Below the pieces are notes generated by a model, which made no database searches, had not been told where the DNA came from, and worked only from the letters and a program-made list of their open reading frames with translations. 64,000 nucleotides of DNA. Source: Natronolimnobius baerhuensis. GTDB taxonomy: Archaea; Halobacteriota; Halobacteria; Halobacteriales; Natrialbaceae. The number at the start of each line of letters is the position of its first letter. Position 1 is the stretch's first letter. Below, piece by piece: positions 25,181-33,595 of this stretch. The stretch is taken from positions 62,001 to 126,000 of the forward strand of contig NZ_MWPH01000005.1 of NCBI RefSeq assembly GCF_002177135.1. The letters are read 5' to 3'. Made by a program: the position numbers and the translations under genes.

Positions 25181-27346
25181 ATGCCGTTTACAATTGATTT
25201 CCTCGATGATGGCCGCACCCTCGAATGGGATGAAACACCAGATGGGCCTGTCGTGACCGAACGTGACGACTACACACCGCGTTTCTACATCGCGCCTCGC
25301 TCTCCTGGAAGTGATCTCGATCTTACGAAACTCCAGGCAATCTATGACCGCCATCCAGATGTTGTCTCTACCGAGATTCGTTCCCGACGACCTAGCTTTC
25401 GCCGTGATGAGGAACCAGTCCTCGCTGTTGACGGTGTCCACATTGACCGAGTTAGCTCGCTTGCCAACCAAGCTCGGCAGCGAACCGAGTATCCAATTGG
25501 TGATCTCGCCTGCTTCAACGTTGACTTCTCTCGAGAATTCCGGTACTGCTTGGAGACGGGAATCGATCCGACACCGGCGGCAGATCTATCGATGCTCCGA
25601 CTCAGTGTTCCGATGACCGAAGCGGGTAACGAGACATACACTGAGCTGTCCGTCGCTGGAGAGACCATCAGTGGTTCACCGATGGATATCCTGACCGCGG
25701 TTCAAGCCGCTCTCGAGACACATGATCCGGATATTCTGGTTTGCTCGACCAGCGAGATTATTCCGGCGCTATACAAGATGGCTACGGCTGCCGGCGTCGA
25801 CGGCTTTACCTTGAGTCGGTGGCCCGATATCGACTACCAGCAACTTGCAAGCCAGTCAACGTACTCGAGTTACGGCCGTGTTGGGCACTCTCCTGCTCGG
25901 TACAACGTCCCGGGAAGAGCGATTATCGACGAGTCAAACACGTTCTTTTACGGCGAGACGAATCTTGATGGGGTCCTTGATCTCGTCTCACGCTCGAAGA
26001 AACCCGTTCAAGAACTTGCCTGGGCATCAATTGGAAATGTTCTCACTGCGATTCAAATTTGCGAGGCTCACGAACGCGGCGTCCTCGTCCCATGGAACTC
26101 CTGGCGGCATGAATTCTACAAGCCGATGGGGACGCTTCACGATGCCGACCGCGGAGGATTCATCTTCGCACCGGAGGTTGGATTCCACGAGGATGTCCAT
26201 GAACTCGATTTCTCGAGTCTCTACCCGAATATCATCTGTACACGGAACGTCTCCCCGGACGTCATCCGATGTGAGTGTCATCGTGACCGCGATGACGTCC
26301 CCGGGCTTGGGTACTCGATTTGTGACGAGCGTGGCTATCTCGTCGACGTCCTCGAGCCGATCATCGATGCACGCGACAAGATCAAAGCCGCCATCCGTCA
26401 CGAACAGCAGTGCAAGGATCCCGATGAAGATCGACTTACAGAACTCGAGGGGCGGTCGGAAGCACTAAAGTGGATTCTCGTCGCTTGCTTTGGGTACCAG
26501 GGGTTTAGCAACGCGAAGTTTGGCCGGATTGAATGCCACGAAGCAATCAACGCATTCGCTCGAGAGATTCTGCTGACGGCTAAGCAGCGGTTGGAAGTCG
26601 GCGGATGGCGAGTCGTCCATGGTATCGTTGACTCGATCTGGGTTACTCCAGACCCAAGCGTTGATGAAGCCAATCGAACCGATCTCGAGACGCTCTCGAG
26701 TGAGATCTCGACAACCGTTGATATCCGACTTGAACACGAAGCCCACTACGACTGGGTTGCGTTCGTCCCGCAACGAGAGAGTGCCGCCGGTGCGTTGACA
26801 AAGTATTTCGGGAAGGTTGACGGGAAGGATGAATTCAAGATCAGAGGTATCGAAGCCCGGCAGCGATCGACGCCGCCGTTCGTCAAAGATGTGCAACAAG
26901 AGTGCCTCGAACGCCTCGACGCAACCCGATCACCGGCGGCTGTTCTCAGCTCTCTCGAGGCTGCAATCGAGAAACTGCATGCGGGAGATGTAGCAGTGGA
27001 ACAACTCGTCGAGCGAAATCGCGTCTCCAAACCGCTTGAGGGATACACGCAAAATACCCAGAACGTGGCGGCGTTGAAACGTGCTCATGATCAGGACGTT
27101 GCTATCCATCCGGGTCAGGATATCGAATATGTGGTCGTCGACGATAAAAAGACCTCGCGAGAACGAGTCGCGTTGGCTCACGAAGAGATCAAGTCGTATG
27201 ATCCATCGTATTATGAGACGGAACTCGTCAGAGCTGTAGAAAGTCTGCTGTCACCGATAGGCTGGGACCGGTCGAAAGTTCGTCGAGAACTCGCGGAGAC
27301 ACGGGTGACGGAGTTGACGACGTTCGCGAACACCGAGCAAGATTAA
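25181..27346 (+). CDS. Family B DNA polymerase, divergent plasmid type
   Basis: 721 residues. Polymerase motif A is ELDFSSLYPNII (about 341-352, catalytic Asp343), motif B is KWILVACFGYQGFSNAKFG (about 430-448), and motif C is VHGIVDSIWV (about 479-488). Usual PolB motif C is YGDTDS; here the second Asp survives but the first is Ile. The exonuclease region lacks a recognisable DxE (SMLRLSVPMTEAG) and Exo II asparagine/phenylalanine-Asp motif, so proofreading is probably lost. It is somewhat shorter than cellular PolB. It is last in an operon with a RecA-like protein and lies next to an Orc1/origin region, suggesting replicon or repair synthesis. Confidence 0.85.
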   Translation: MPFTIDFLDDGRTLEWDETPDGPVVTERDDYTPRFYIAPRSPGSDLDLTKLQAIYDRHPDVVSTEIRSRRPSFRRDEEPVLAVDGVHIDRVSSLANQARQRTEYPIGDLACFNVDFSREFRYCLETGIDPTPAADLSMLRLSVPMTEAGNETYTELSVAGETISGSPMDILTAVQAALETHDPDILVCSTSEIIPALYKMATAAGVDGFTLSRWPDIDYQQLASQSTYSSYGRVGHSPARYNVPGRAIIDESNTFFYGETNLDGVLDLVSRSKKPVQELAWASIGNVLTAIQICEAHERGVLVPWNSWRHEFYKPMGTLHDADRGGFIFAPEVGFHEDVHELDFSSLYPNIICTRNVSPDVIRCECHRDRDDVPGLGYSICDERGYLVDVLEPIIDARDKIKAAIRHEQQCKDPDEDRLTELEGRSEALKWILVACFGYQGFSNAKFGRIECHEAINAFAREILLTAKQRLEVGGWRVVHGIVDSIWVTPDPSVDEANRTDLETLSSEISTTVDIRLEHEAHYDWVAFVPQRESAAGALTKYFGKVDGKDEFKIRGIEARQRSTPPFVKDVQQECLERLDATRSPAAVLSSLEAAIEKLHAGDVAVEQLVERNRVSKPLEGYTQNTQNVAALKRAHDQDVAIHPGQDIEYVVVDDKKTSRERVALAHEEIKSYDPSYYETELVRAVESLLSPIGWDRSKVRRELAETRVTELTTFANTEQD

Positions 27347-27384
27347 TCAACACGCGAGTCGGTTGGCGAAGATATATTGGTTAA
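27343..27384. promoter_or_regulatory. Long-spaced inverted repeat, site 5 (degenerate)
   Basis: TTAATCAA (27343-27350; one mismatch) and TTGGTTAA (27377-27384) with a 26-base spacer overlap the polB stop codon. This matches the layout of the other four copies. Confidence 0.45.
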
Positions 27385-27406
27385 TCATGGTTCCCATAAT
27401 GGAGAA

Positions 27407-28090
27407 CCCCCACACCCCGTGTGCGATATGAAATAGAGAAGACGACGGGAGGGGGGTTCCCAAAGAGAAACTACGTAACACCAAGAATCCACGATTTCAT
27501 GGAGGAGAGGTCTCAAAGACAGTAATATCGAAATGGAATATATTTCAGGGAAATTTTTATATAGTTACCCTGTCAACCAAAACCGTACTGGAACTAGAGT
27601 CAATCGAAGCGAAACAGTTTGTTTCGTGATATAACGATTCTCGTCTATGGATTTCCTGTCTTTTGGGTTGTCGTCTTCGCCGGTTCTACGCCTTTTCGTG
27701 GCCTCTATCCCCAATCCCCGAGATCTTCGGATGATTCGTCCCCGCCTACCCTCTCGTCAAATTCATATCGCACACGGGGTGTGGGGGTGGCTCCCCGGCA
27801 AGATCCAATCCCACTTAGGATAGTCAGGGTAGTATTCTTAGTACTACCCGGGCTGAGAGCAGTCTCATGTTTCATCTTGCACACGGGGGGTCTCACCACT
27901 AACCTCTTCTAACCAACTCGATATCGGCGACTGCTCAATAAGCTGTCCGTTATTTCATATCGCACACGGGGGGAGGGGGGTCGTTACGGACAATTGATTT
28001 CGCCCACGGTTACTATGTCACACCGTTCACCATCTACAAAGACGCTTCTATTGGCTGATTTCGACCGATTTGACCTCGCACACGGCACCC
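27407..28090. other. Replication origin candidate with inverted origin boxes and AT-rich unwinding region
   Basis: An origin-box-like repeat, ATTTCATATCGCACACGGGG in consensus, occurs inverted at 27407-27434 and in plus orientation at about 27761-27786, 27869-27892, 27952-27980 and 28071-28090. The first two share about 27 identical bases in opposite orientation and enclose an AT-rich tract (27525-27565, containing AAATTTTTATATAG), as in archaeal origins where ORBs flank a duplex-unwinding element. The adjacent gene is an Orc1/Cdc6. The 778-base stretch holds no convincing gene. Confidence 0.75.
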
Positions 28091-28101
28091 ATATTTATTT
28101 A
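28091..28101 (+). promoter_or_regulatory. TATA box of the second orc1/cdc6 gene
   Basis: ATATTTATTTA lies about 29 bases before the ATG at 28125 and directly after the last upstream origin box (28071-28090), so initiator binding could repress its own gene. Confidence 0.55.
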
Positions 28102-28124
28102 TGGTCTCGACTTAATCCCCAAAC

Positions 28125-29471
28125 ATGACTGACGGCGACGATCAACAATCCCTCTCACAATCTATCAAAGGCCGTCTTCAAGAGGGCGTTCAGAACTCTG
28201 TATTTCGAGATAAAGGACTTCTCGACCCGGATGCCGTCATCGACGAGGATCGGATCGTGGGTCGTGATGATCAGTTGGACGATATCATCACCTATCTTCG
28301 ACCAGCATTGCAGGGAAACCGTCCTCCCAACATGCTCCTCTACGGGCCGTCGGGAACCGGGAAATCGCTCATCATCAACGCGGTCTGTCAACAAGTTCTC
28401 GAACTTGCGAATTCCCAGGAAGATCGGTTCGGTGTTATCAAAATCAACTGCCAAACGATCAAGTCGCACGACCGTGCTGTCTATCGCTTGGCAAAGAATG
28501 CAGCTGACGAAGCTGGTGTCGATGTCGGTATTCCCCAAAGCGGTATTTCGACGGACCAGAAGCTCAATCGGTTCTACGAAGTCTTGAGCAATAACTTCGA
28601 CTCGGTCATCATTATCCTCGATGAGGTCGATCTCCTGGTGGGCCGGCAACGGGATCCGAACGACGAACCGGCGTATTCGAAACTGCTCTACCAACTGTCG
28701 CGAGCATCACAGCTCGGTCGCATTGAGGGGCACGTTTCCGTCGCCGCGCTCACGAACGATCCCCGGTTTATGGAACATCTCGATGGCCGGGCTGAGAGTT
28801 CGTTCAATCCACAGGATGTCGTTTTCCCAGATTACGACGCGAACCAACTGCAGTCGATCCTCGAACGACGTCGTGACGCATACCAAGACGATGTTCTAGA
28901 ACACGGTATTATTCCGCTCAGTTCCGCATTTGCCGCCCAGGACCATGGCGATGCTCGAAAGGCAATTGATCTGTTCAGGAAAGCCGGTGAAATCGCTGAC
29001 CGGGCCGGTGAAGATACGATTCGTGAAGAGCACGTTCGTGGCGCCCAGAAAGAAGCTGAACGAGACCGGACGTTAACCCAGATGCAGGGACTATCGACAC
29101 AAAAGAAGCTCTCGCTTTATGCCACCGCGATTGTCCCCGTCCACTCAAAGCGAAACCTCAACGCTGTTCCCAGCACGGTTGCTTACCGCGTATATCAGTA
29201 CCTCACAGACCTGCTAGATGCTGACGAGAAATCTCGTGACTCGTATTTGCGGTACATGAGTGAGGCTGAGACCTACAATTTTGTCACGTCTGCGAAACGA
29301 GGACGTGGCTACGGGAGTGGCGTCCACAAGGAGTATACCTTCGTTGACGATCCAGAGGTGGTCGCCGAAACTCTTCAGGCTGATATCCGACTCGAACAAG
29401 CTGAGCATGAGGTGGATCTTGTCAAATCTGTTGTCAACGCGCAGATAGACGATTTCTTTGAGGGGAACTAA
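28125..29471 (+). CDS. Orc1/Cdc6 family replication initiator (second copy, origin-linked)
   Basis: 448 residues with Walker A YGPSGTGKSL (about 74-83), Walker B VIIILDEVDLL (about 162-172), sensor I ALTNDPRF and a C-terminal winged helix (about 350-440; SAKRGRGYGSGVHKEYTF, plausible wing). It recognises ORB repeats and recruits MCM. Five repeats lie upstream and five downstream, so it is almost certainly the cognate initiator of this origin. It is about 100 residues longer than the copy at 16068 and only distantly similar. The start ATG has TATA at the right distance. Confidence 0.93.
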   Translation: MTDGDDQQSLSQSIKGRLQEGVQNSVFRDKGLLDPDAVIDEDRIVGRDDQLDDIITYLRPALQGNRPPNMLLYGPSGTGKSLIINAVCQQVLELANSQEDRFGVIKINCQTIKSHDRAVYRLAKNAADEAGVDVGIPQSGISTDQKLNRFYEVLSNNFDSVIIILDEVDLLVGRQRDPNDEPAYSKLLYQLSRASQLGRIEGHVSVAALTNDPRFMEHLDGRAESSFNPQDVVFPDYDANQLQSILERRRDAYQDDVLEHGIIPLSSAFAAQDHGDARKAIDLFRKAGEIADRAGEDTIREEHVRGAQKEAERDRTLTQMQGLSTQKKLSLYATAIVPVHSKRNLNAVPSTVAYRVYQYLTDLLDADEKSRDSYLRYMSEAETYNFVTSAKRGRGYGSGVHKEYTFVDDPEVVAETLQADIRLEQAEHEVDLVKSVVNAQIDDFFEGN

Positions 29472-29500
29472 CGCAAAGAGACGCCGATTCCGGGTCCGAG

Positions 29501-29730
29501 TTCATTTCGCACATGGAGTGTGCTTCCGCCGGAAATATTATTAGAATTGTTATGTATGTCTGACAACGGTATGAATAATTTCACTTCGCACACGGGGTGT
29601 CCTACCCTCCATCTATCAATCAATTCATCTCTCACACGGGGTCCACAGTAAAGTGAGAGCAAATTCATTTCGCACACGGAGGGTGCTGACTCGATGCAGT
29701 CGCCGAATTCACTTCGCACATGGGGTGTTG
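29501..29730 (+). repeat. Origin-box repeats downstream of orc1/cdc6 (five copies)
   Basis: Direct copies of TTCATTTCGCACACGGGGTG-type repeats at 29501-29523, 29579-29603, 29623-29643, 29663-29685 and 29706-29730, all in the same orientation as the upstream plus-strand copies. Spacing is irregular (78, 44, 40 and 43 bases). The 412-base gap 29472-29883 holds these repeats and no gene. Confidence 0.75.
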
Positions 29731-29883
29731 ATGCTTATGGCCGGTATGCTTGAGTCATTCACTGGTGTTCGTCTCCGCGTACTTAAGACGACGACAAACA
29801 GCATCTGCTCACTCCCTGTTCGGATCAACTTCGGGACGGCCACTTACAGATACCGTCGCTGTTGCTGTCGCGGTGAGTACAGT

Positions 29884-30579
29884 TTACTTCTGTTGCTGGC
29901 TGAGGAACTCGAGGAGCGTCTCGATATCCTCAGCGTTGGCCGAGGATTGACCGAACATACTCTTGAAACGGTGATCTAACCCACCGTCTTCGATGAACGT
30001 TTGTGCGTTGCTGAGCTGGTCACGAAGGGCATCAACATCTCCGCGATACAGATGCGTCTCGACTAGATCTAAGTCGATTGAGGGAATTGCGGAAAGGACA
30101 TCAGCGAGATCCGTTTTCCGGCCACTATGGAGCTTGGCGGCAACAAGCACTTCTCCGTCAGCAGCTCGTGCCGTCGTCGACTGAGTTCCGCCTGAAATCG
30201 TTGTCGGGGAACTGTGCTTGCGCAGATAGTCGAACAACCACTCTGCTTCGGTCTGTCGGCAGCCGAGGCCGTTCACAAGGATGTCTACGCCGACCGGGTG
30301 AGGCAATCCCTCGGTGCGCTCGAAGAGTTCAATTTCACGATTATAGATGGTTTCTTCCGGTGGGACTTCGAGATCGGCCTGTCGTTCGAAACTGCGCGCT
30401 TCGAGAAAGGCAACGACTTCGTCGTAGTCGTCTGGGGCGATGACGAGGTCGAGATCGGTCGAAAATCGCGTTTCGAACCGACTGATCGCGTAGCCACCAA
30501 CGAGGACGAACCCGATATCAGACTGCTCCAGTTCTTCGAGCACTTCGATGAGTGCTTCACTGCGGTCTTCTTGACTCAT
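29884..30579 (-). CDS. Nucleotidyltransferase (DUF6036/AbiEii-like), toxin candidate
   Basis: 231 residues. VLVGGYAISRFETRFSTDLDLVI (around 24-46) is the GG-x-STDLDL nucleotidyltransferase motif with two Asp residues; VDILVNG supplies a third acidic site and AKLHSGRKTDLADV resembles the late K...DxxD segment of AbiEii-type enzymes. It follows the HTH gene on the same strand by two bases. NTase/HTH pairs of this kind act as type IV toxin-antitoxin systems in bacteria; the role here is inferred. A paralogous locus at 13.7-14.5 kb has lost this gene. Confidence 0.7.
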   Translation of the reverse strand: MSQEDRSEALIEVLEELEQSDIGFVLVGGYAISRFETRFSTDLDLVIAPDDYDEVVAFLEARSFERQADLEVPPEETIYNREIELFERTEGLPHPVGVDILVNGLGCRQTEAEWLFDYLRKHSSPTTISGGTQSTTARAADGEVLVAAKLHSGRKTDLADVLSAIPSIDLDLVETHLYRGDVDALRDQLSNAQTFIEDGGLDHRFKSMFGQSSANAEDIETLLEFLSQQQK

Positions 30580-30581
30580 GT

Positions 30582-31247
30582 TCAGGCTGGCTCCATCCGG
30601 TAGGCGGCGTCAGTGTCGACGTCGTCGTACATCCGACCGAGCATGTCGAGTGCCGACTCGAAGGTCGCGTAGTACTCGTTTGCGAACGCCACGGTTTCCT
30701 GAAGCGGGATTACGGGCCGTCCGTCGACCATCTCGGCCTCGATCTGTGACCGCGGCTCCAGAACGACTTGGATAGTGCCATCGAGGTCTTCAGCGGGCTG
30801 TCGCTCCTCCGTAGTCTGGATTCCAAACCGATCAAAGAACTCCGTCCAGTCGTCAAGTTCGGACTCCTGAACGGCGATGAACAGCGGATAGTCTTCTGGG
30901 TCGCGAGCGACCTGGTAACCACCGCGGGTCCAGACGTAGACCGCATCGATAGTGGTGAATGCATACTCCATCCCCGCGAACTGCGGAAGGACATACCCTT
31001 CTGAAATTGACGGTGGCGAGATGTCTGCTGACGCCGTTAGGAACTCGAGACCGATGTCTCGAATCGTCTGATCGACGAGCTGGAGGCCATCATCGTACGC
31101 GACATATCCTGCCTCCTCGAGACGGTTCACGACGCGCCGAATCGTCTCCCGGTTCTCGTCGATCTTCCGCGCGACGCCCGAGATGGAATCGTCCGGGTCG
31201 AGCGCGAGGATAACCTTGAGTTCCTTCTCACCGCATATTTCGTACAT
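30582..31247 (-). CDS. Winged-helix partner of the nucleotidyltransferase
   Basis: I start at ATG 31247 (MYEICGEKELKVILALDPDD), matching MYEVLDD of the paralogue at 13684. An N-terminal winged helix (ISGVARKIDENRETIRRVVN) is followed by the conserved segment FTTIDAVYVWTRGGYQV and a C-terminal helical end. Likely transcriptional autoregulator and antitoxin of the coupled NTase. Length 221 aa. A long-spaced inverted repeat (31380-31421) lies 133 bases upstream. Confidence 0.65.
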   Translation of the reverse strand: MYEICGEKELKVILALDPDDSISGVARKIDENRETIRRVVNRLEEAGYVAYDDGLQLVDQTIRDIGLEFLTASADISPPSISEGYVLPQFAGMEYAFTTIDAVYVWTRGGYQVARDPEDYPLFIAVQESELDDWTEFFDRFGIQTTEERQPAEDLDGTIQVVLEPRSQIEAEMVDGRPVIPLQETVAFANEYYATFESALDMLGRMYDDVDTDAAYRMEPA

Positions 31248-31379
31248 CCTATGATTACACAATTCTGTGCAACACCCAAAAGGATTACTCTTCATGTGGG
31301 TTCTGTCGGTGTACGGATCTGGTATGCCATGGTCGTCTCGTGCCCTGCGCTCTCTCCTGGGCGCAAAAGCAACACCATG

Positions 31380-31421
31380 TTAACCAACGTCTGGCTGTTA
31401 AAGGCGGCGACTATTGGTTAA
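31380..31421. promoter_or_regulatory. Long-spaced inverted repeat, site 3
   Basis: TTAACCAA (31380-31387) and TTGGTTAA (31414-31421) with 26 bases between, in the 349-base gap between the HTH gene and the DUF6166-type gene. Nothing else is recognised in that gap. Confidence 0.6.
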
Positions 31422-31596
31422 ACAAGGCTACGGACCGAGTCTGGGGCCAAATTCGTCCCTATTCGTCGGTCGACTGCCATCGTTTGTGCTCCTGCCAAAC
31501 GTTGTACTGCTTCAGTTTGCGACCGATGGTCTCGAGCGCATTAACACCGCGCTCGACGAGCTAGTGGCTGAGTCTGCGCCAGCCGAAGCATCTCCA

Positions 31597-32283
31597 TCAG
31601 TGAGTTTCCTCCGGCGGCTCGATGAGGTCGTTGCTCTCTGCGACGAGGTCGCGAAAAGCCTGCTCGACGTCGCCGTCGACGGGAACTGTGTGACTCGCTA
31701 GCGGCGCGGGATAGGCTCGATCTCCCTGACTGCACAGGACGACGAGCCACTCGTCGTCGCCGACTCCGAATACAATGTAATGGTCGACATCAGTCCGCTG
31801 GAAAATACGCCGGTTCGGTCGTGTGATTGTCCGCCAGTTCGCGGGCAATGACGGCGCCGGTTGCCCCCCGTCAGCAACGGCGACGACATCGTCGGTTATG
31901 GTCTCGAGTGTGGCATCGATTTCCGCGCCGGTGAGGTGCCAACAGTCTGCTGGTCCGTTGCACTCCAACTGACTGACCACCTGATTCCGGAAGGTGATAT
32001 AGTGCTCTCGAGCGAACTGCTTGTCGTCGTAGTAGTCGAGGAGGAGTCCACAGGCGAGCTGTGCGGGCCCGCTTCCGTTGTAACCCCACTCGAATCCGCT
32101 GGGGCTGTGATTGACGAGATCGAGACTCTGCTCAGGGGAGAGTCGCTGGTGTTCGGTGAGATTCAGAATAACGGGACTTCCGTCCACACGGAAGCCGACG
32201 TATTCGGCCGATTTTCGGTGCGCTTCAGCGGGCGATGCTACTGGAACTGATTCTGTACTGGTTGTTGGTGCGTTCTCGTTCAT
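31597..32283 (-). CDS. DUF6166-type haloarchaeal plasmid protein
   Basis: The start is ATG 32283 (MNENAPTTSTESVPVASPAE). YVGFRVDGSPVILNLTEHQR and HSPSGFEWGYNGSGPAQLAC form the pattern I associate with DUF6166 proteins, frequent on haloarchaeal plasmids; the function is unknown. The C-terminal half (about 135-228) looks like an extra domain (RIFQRTDVDHYIVFGVGDDE). No catalytic motif is evident. Confidence 0.65.
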   Translation of the reverse strand: MNENAPTTSTESVPVASPAEAHRKSAEYVGFRVDGSPVILNLTEHQRLSPEQSLDLVNHSPSGFEWGYNGSGPAQLACGLLLDYYDDKQFAREHYITFRNQVVSQLECNGPADCWHLTGAEIDATLETITDDVVAVADGGQPAPSLPANWRTITRPNRRIFQRTDVDHYIVFGVGDDEWLVVLCSQGDRAYPAPLASHTVPVDGDVEQAFRDLVAESNDLIEPPEETH

Positions 32284-32595
32284 TCGTTGTTCGCGGGAGG
32301 TTGGTGATCCCCGCACCCCTCTTGGGGTTGAAAAAACAGGGTAGAGATTCGCTTGAGAACGTGTTTGACTGTTATAGCGTATTCTTCCGGTATCCCAGGG
32401 ATGGCTATACTAGATAACCACTCTGGGCTCGGGTTTGAGGACGAGGAGAGGATATCTTTTGAAACTTCGGCTACGAGAATTTTTGTCCGCTGACTGGATA
32501 TCCGACGAGAGTCAACCATCTCAAGGGTTGATTCAACTGGCGACAAAGCCACTGGATACGATGGGGTGGCAAACGATGTTCGTTTCCCCGCCCAC
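32284..32595 (-). pseudogene. Possible gene remnant upstream of the DUF6166-type gene
   Basis: The minus frame ending NNE-stop (ATGA overlap with the next gene) reads EEYAITVKHVLKRI and then FQPQEGCGDHQPPANNE. The sequence downstream of the SWIM gene at 38.3 kb has a similar tail (CDPQEGRRGIKSLP), so both may be worn ends of a common gene. No start or domain can be assigned; the stretch otherwise shows no gene. Confidence 0.25.
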
Positions 32596-32919
32596 CTACT
32601 CGTCAGGATTGACTGGTCCTTTGTATTTGGACTTGATTTGGTCTCCATCTCGCCACTGCCAGTAGTAGTAGCGATTGTCGTTGATTTCCTTGATGGTCGT
32701 TGTCGCTTTTGACGGGACGTCGTCTGGGAGGTCGGCAGAGCGCTCTTCGATGTCACTGCTGTCCGATTTCTCAGCAAGACGTGCCTCACGCTCCTGGTAC
32801 TCAGCGAGTGCTTCGGCATAGTGGGCAATACGGCGAAGTTGATCAGATGAGTAGTCAGTGATCGCATCACCAAGATCGTCTGGGAGTTCCGCTGGCGGTT
32901 TCGGTGGTTCGTCGGACAT
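32596..32919 (-). CDS. Small haloarchaeal protein, DUF6788-like end
   Basis: 107 acidic residues: a helical first half (AITDYSSDQLRRIAHYAEAL) and a conserved-looking end, NRYYYWQWRDGDQIKSKYKG, that recalls DUF6788 (YYYW..R.G..v.S.Y.G), a small family of plasmid and provirus proteins without known function. The start ATG lies 12 bases downstream of inverted-repeat site 4, which therefore overlaps its promoter. Confidence 0.65.
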   Translation of the reverse strand: MSDEPPKPPAELPDDLGDAITDYSSDQLRRIAHYAEALAEYQEREARLAEKSDSSDIEERSADLPDDVPSKATTTIKEINDNRYYYWQWRDGDQIKSKYKGPVNPDE

Positions 32920-32930
32920 GATCTCCCCTG

Positions 32931-32971
32931 TTAACCAACACTCTCCTCGAGTGCATAATTTTGTTGGTTAA
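32931..32971. promoter_or_regulatory. Long-spaced inverted repeat, site 4
   Basis: TTAACCAA (32931-32938) and TTGGTTAA (32964-32971), spacer 25, with extended arms TTAACCAACA and TTGTTGGTTAA. It lies immediately upstream of the 32596-32919 gene, in operator position. Confidence 0.65.
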
Positions 32972-33595
32972 ACAGATAGAGTTGGTGTACCAGACTTGTT
33001 TGGCCGATCTGTGATCACAGACTAGTTCCTACTGTGGTTTTCTCGAGGTCTATTTCATCTGGAGTTCCAGTAGAACGCGTTTAGATCGACTTGAGAGGTG
33101 ATTGTTGGATATGCACACGAAAGACACGAGTTCGTGTGCATATTGGGGAATTGTGTTTTGTCGACGCGCGGTCCCAAGGGATGATACCGGTAAAATCTTG
33201 TTTCCGTATTAGTCAAATAGAATAGTAACTGTTATAAGCTCCATAATATCCATATTCGAGAACATATCATGAACGAGAACAATGGAACATATCTTCCAAA
33301 ATCCAGTTTTAGACATCGCAATAGCCGATTAGGATGGCCTAGATAGACAGCAATATCGTATTAATGTCGACTATAGAGACCCTAGAGGTTTTTATACCTG
33401 GGCGATATACCATAGGGTAATAAGATAGGTCGACATCCCACTGCGAAAAGCCGCATTGGTTCGAACCTGTTGGCGCAGGTTCGGACGTTCCTTTGGGGCA
33501 GTAGTCGGTGAGTGGCTCCATGCGACAATACTCACCGGCGTACGTAAACTTTACTGCCGCAAAGCGAAGCGACTAGTCGCTACTACGAAAAGACA
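32972..33595. other. Gene-free stretch with a 13-base palindrome
   Basis: No gene is supported. The notable structure is ATATGCACACGAA (33109-33121) and its exact reverse complement TTCGTGTGCATAT (33131-33143) with a 9-base loop, able to form a stable cruciform or hairpin. The rest is AT-rich and lies upstream of the 33596 gene. Confidence 0.5.

Noticed and set aside
27619-27912. 97-codon ORF on the plus strand inside the origin region
   Set aside because: It runs through origin-box repeats and an AT-rich tract, has non-haloarchaeal composition and no motif; treated as chance.
29501-29730. CRISPR array
   Set aside because: The repeats match those upstream of orc1/cdc6, differ in spacing and lie around an initiator gene, so origin boxes explain them better.
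31414-31701. 95-codon plus-strand ORF opposite the end of the DUF6166-type gene
   Set aside because: It is largely antisense to a better-supported gene and crosses inverted-repeat site 3.
32280-32873. 197-codon minus-strand ORF over the 32596 gene
   Set aside because: Mostly an out-of-frame shadow (Ser/Thr/Arg-rich); only its last residues look coding, noted separately as a remnant.
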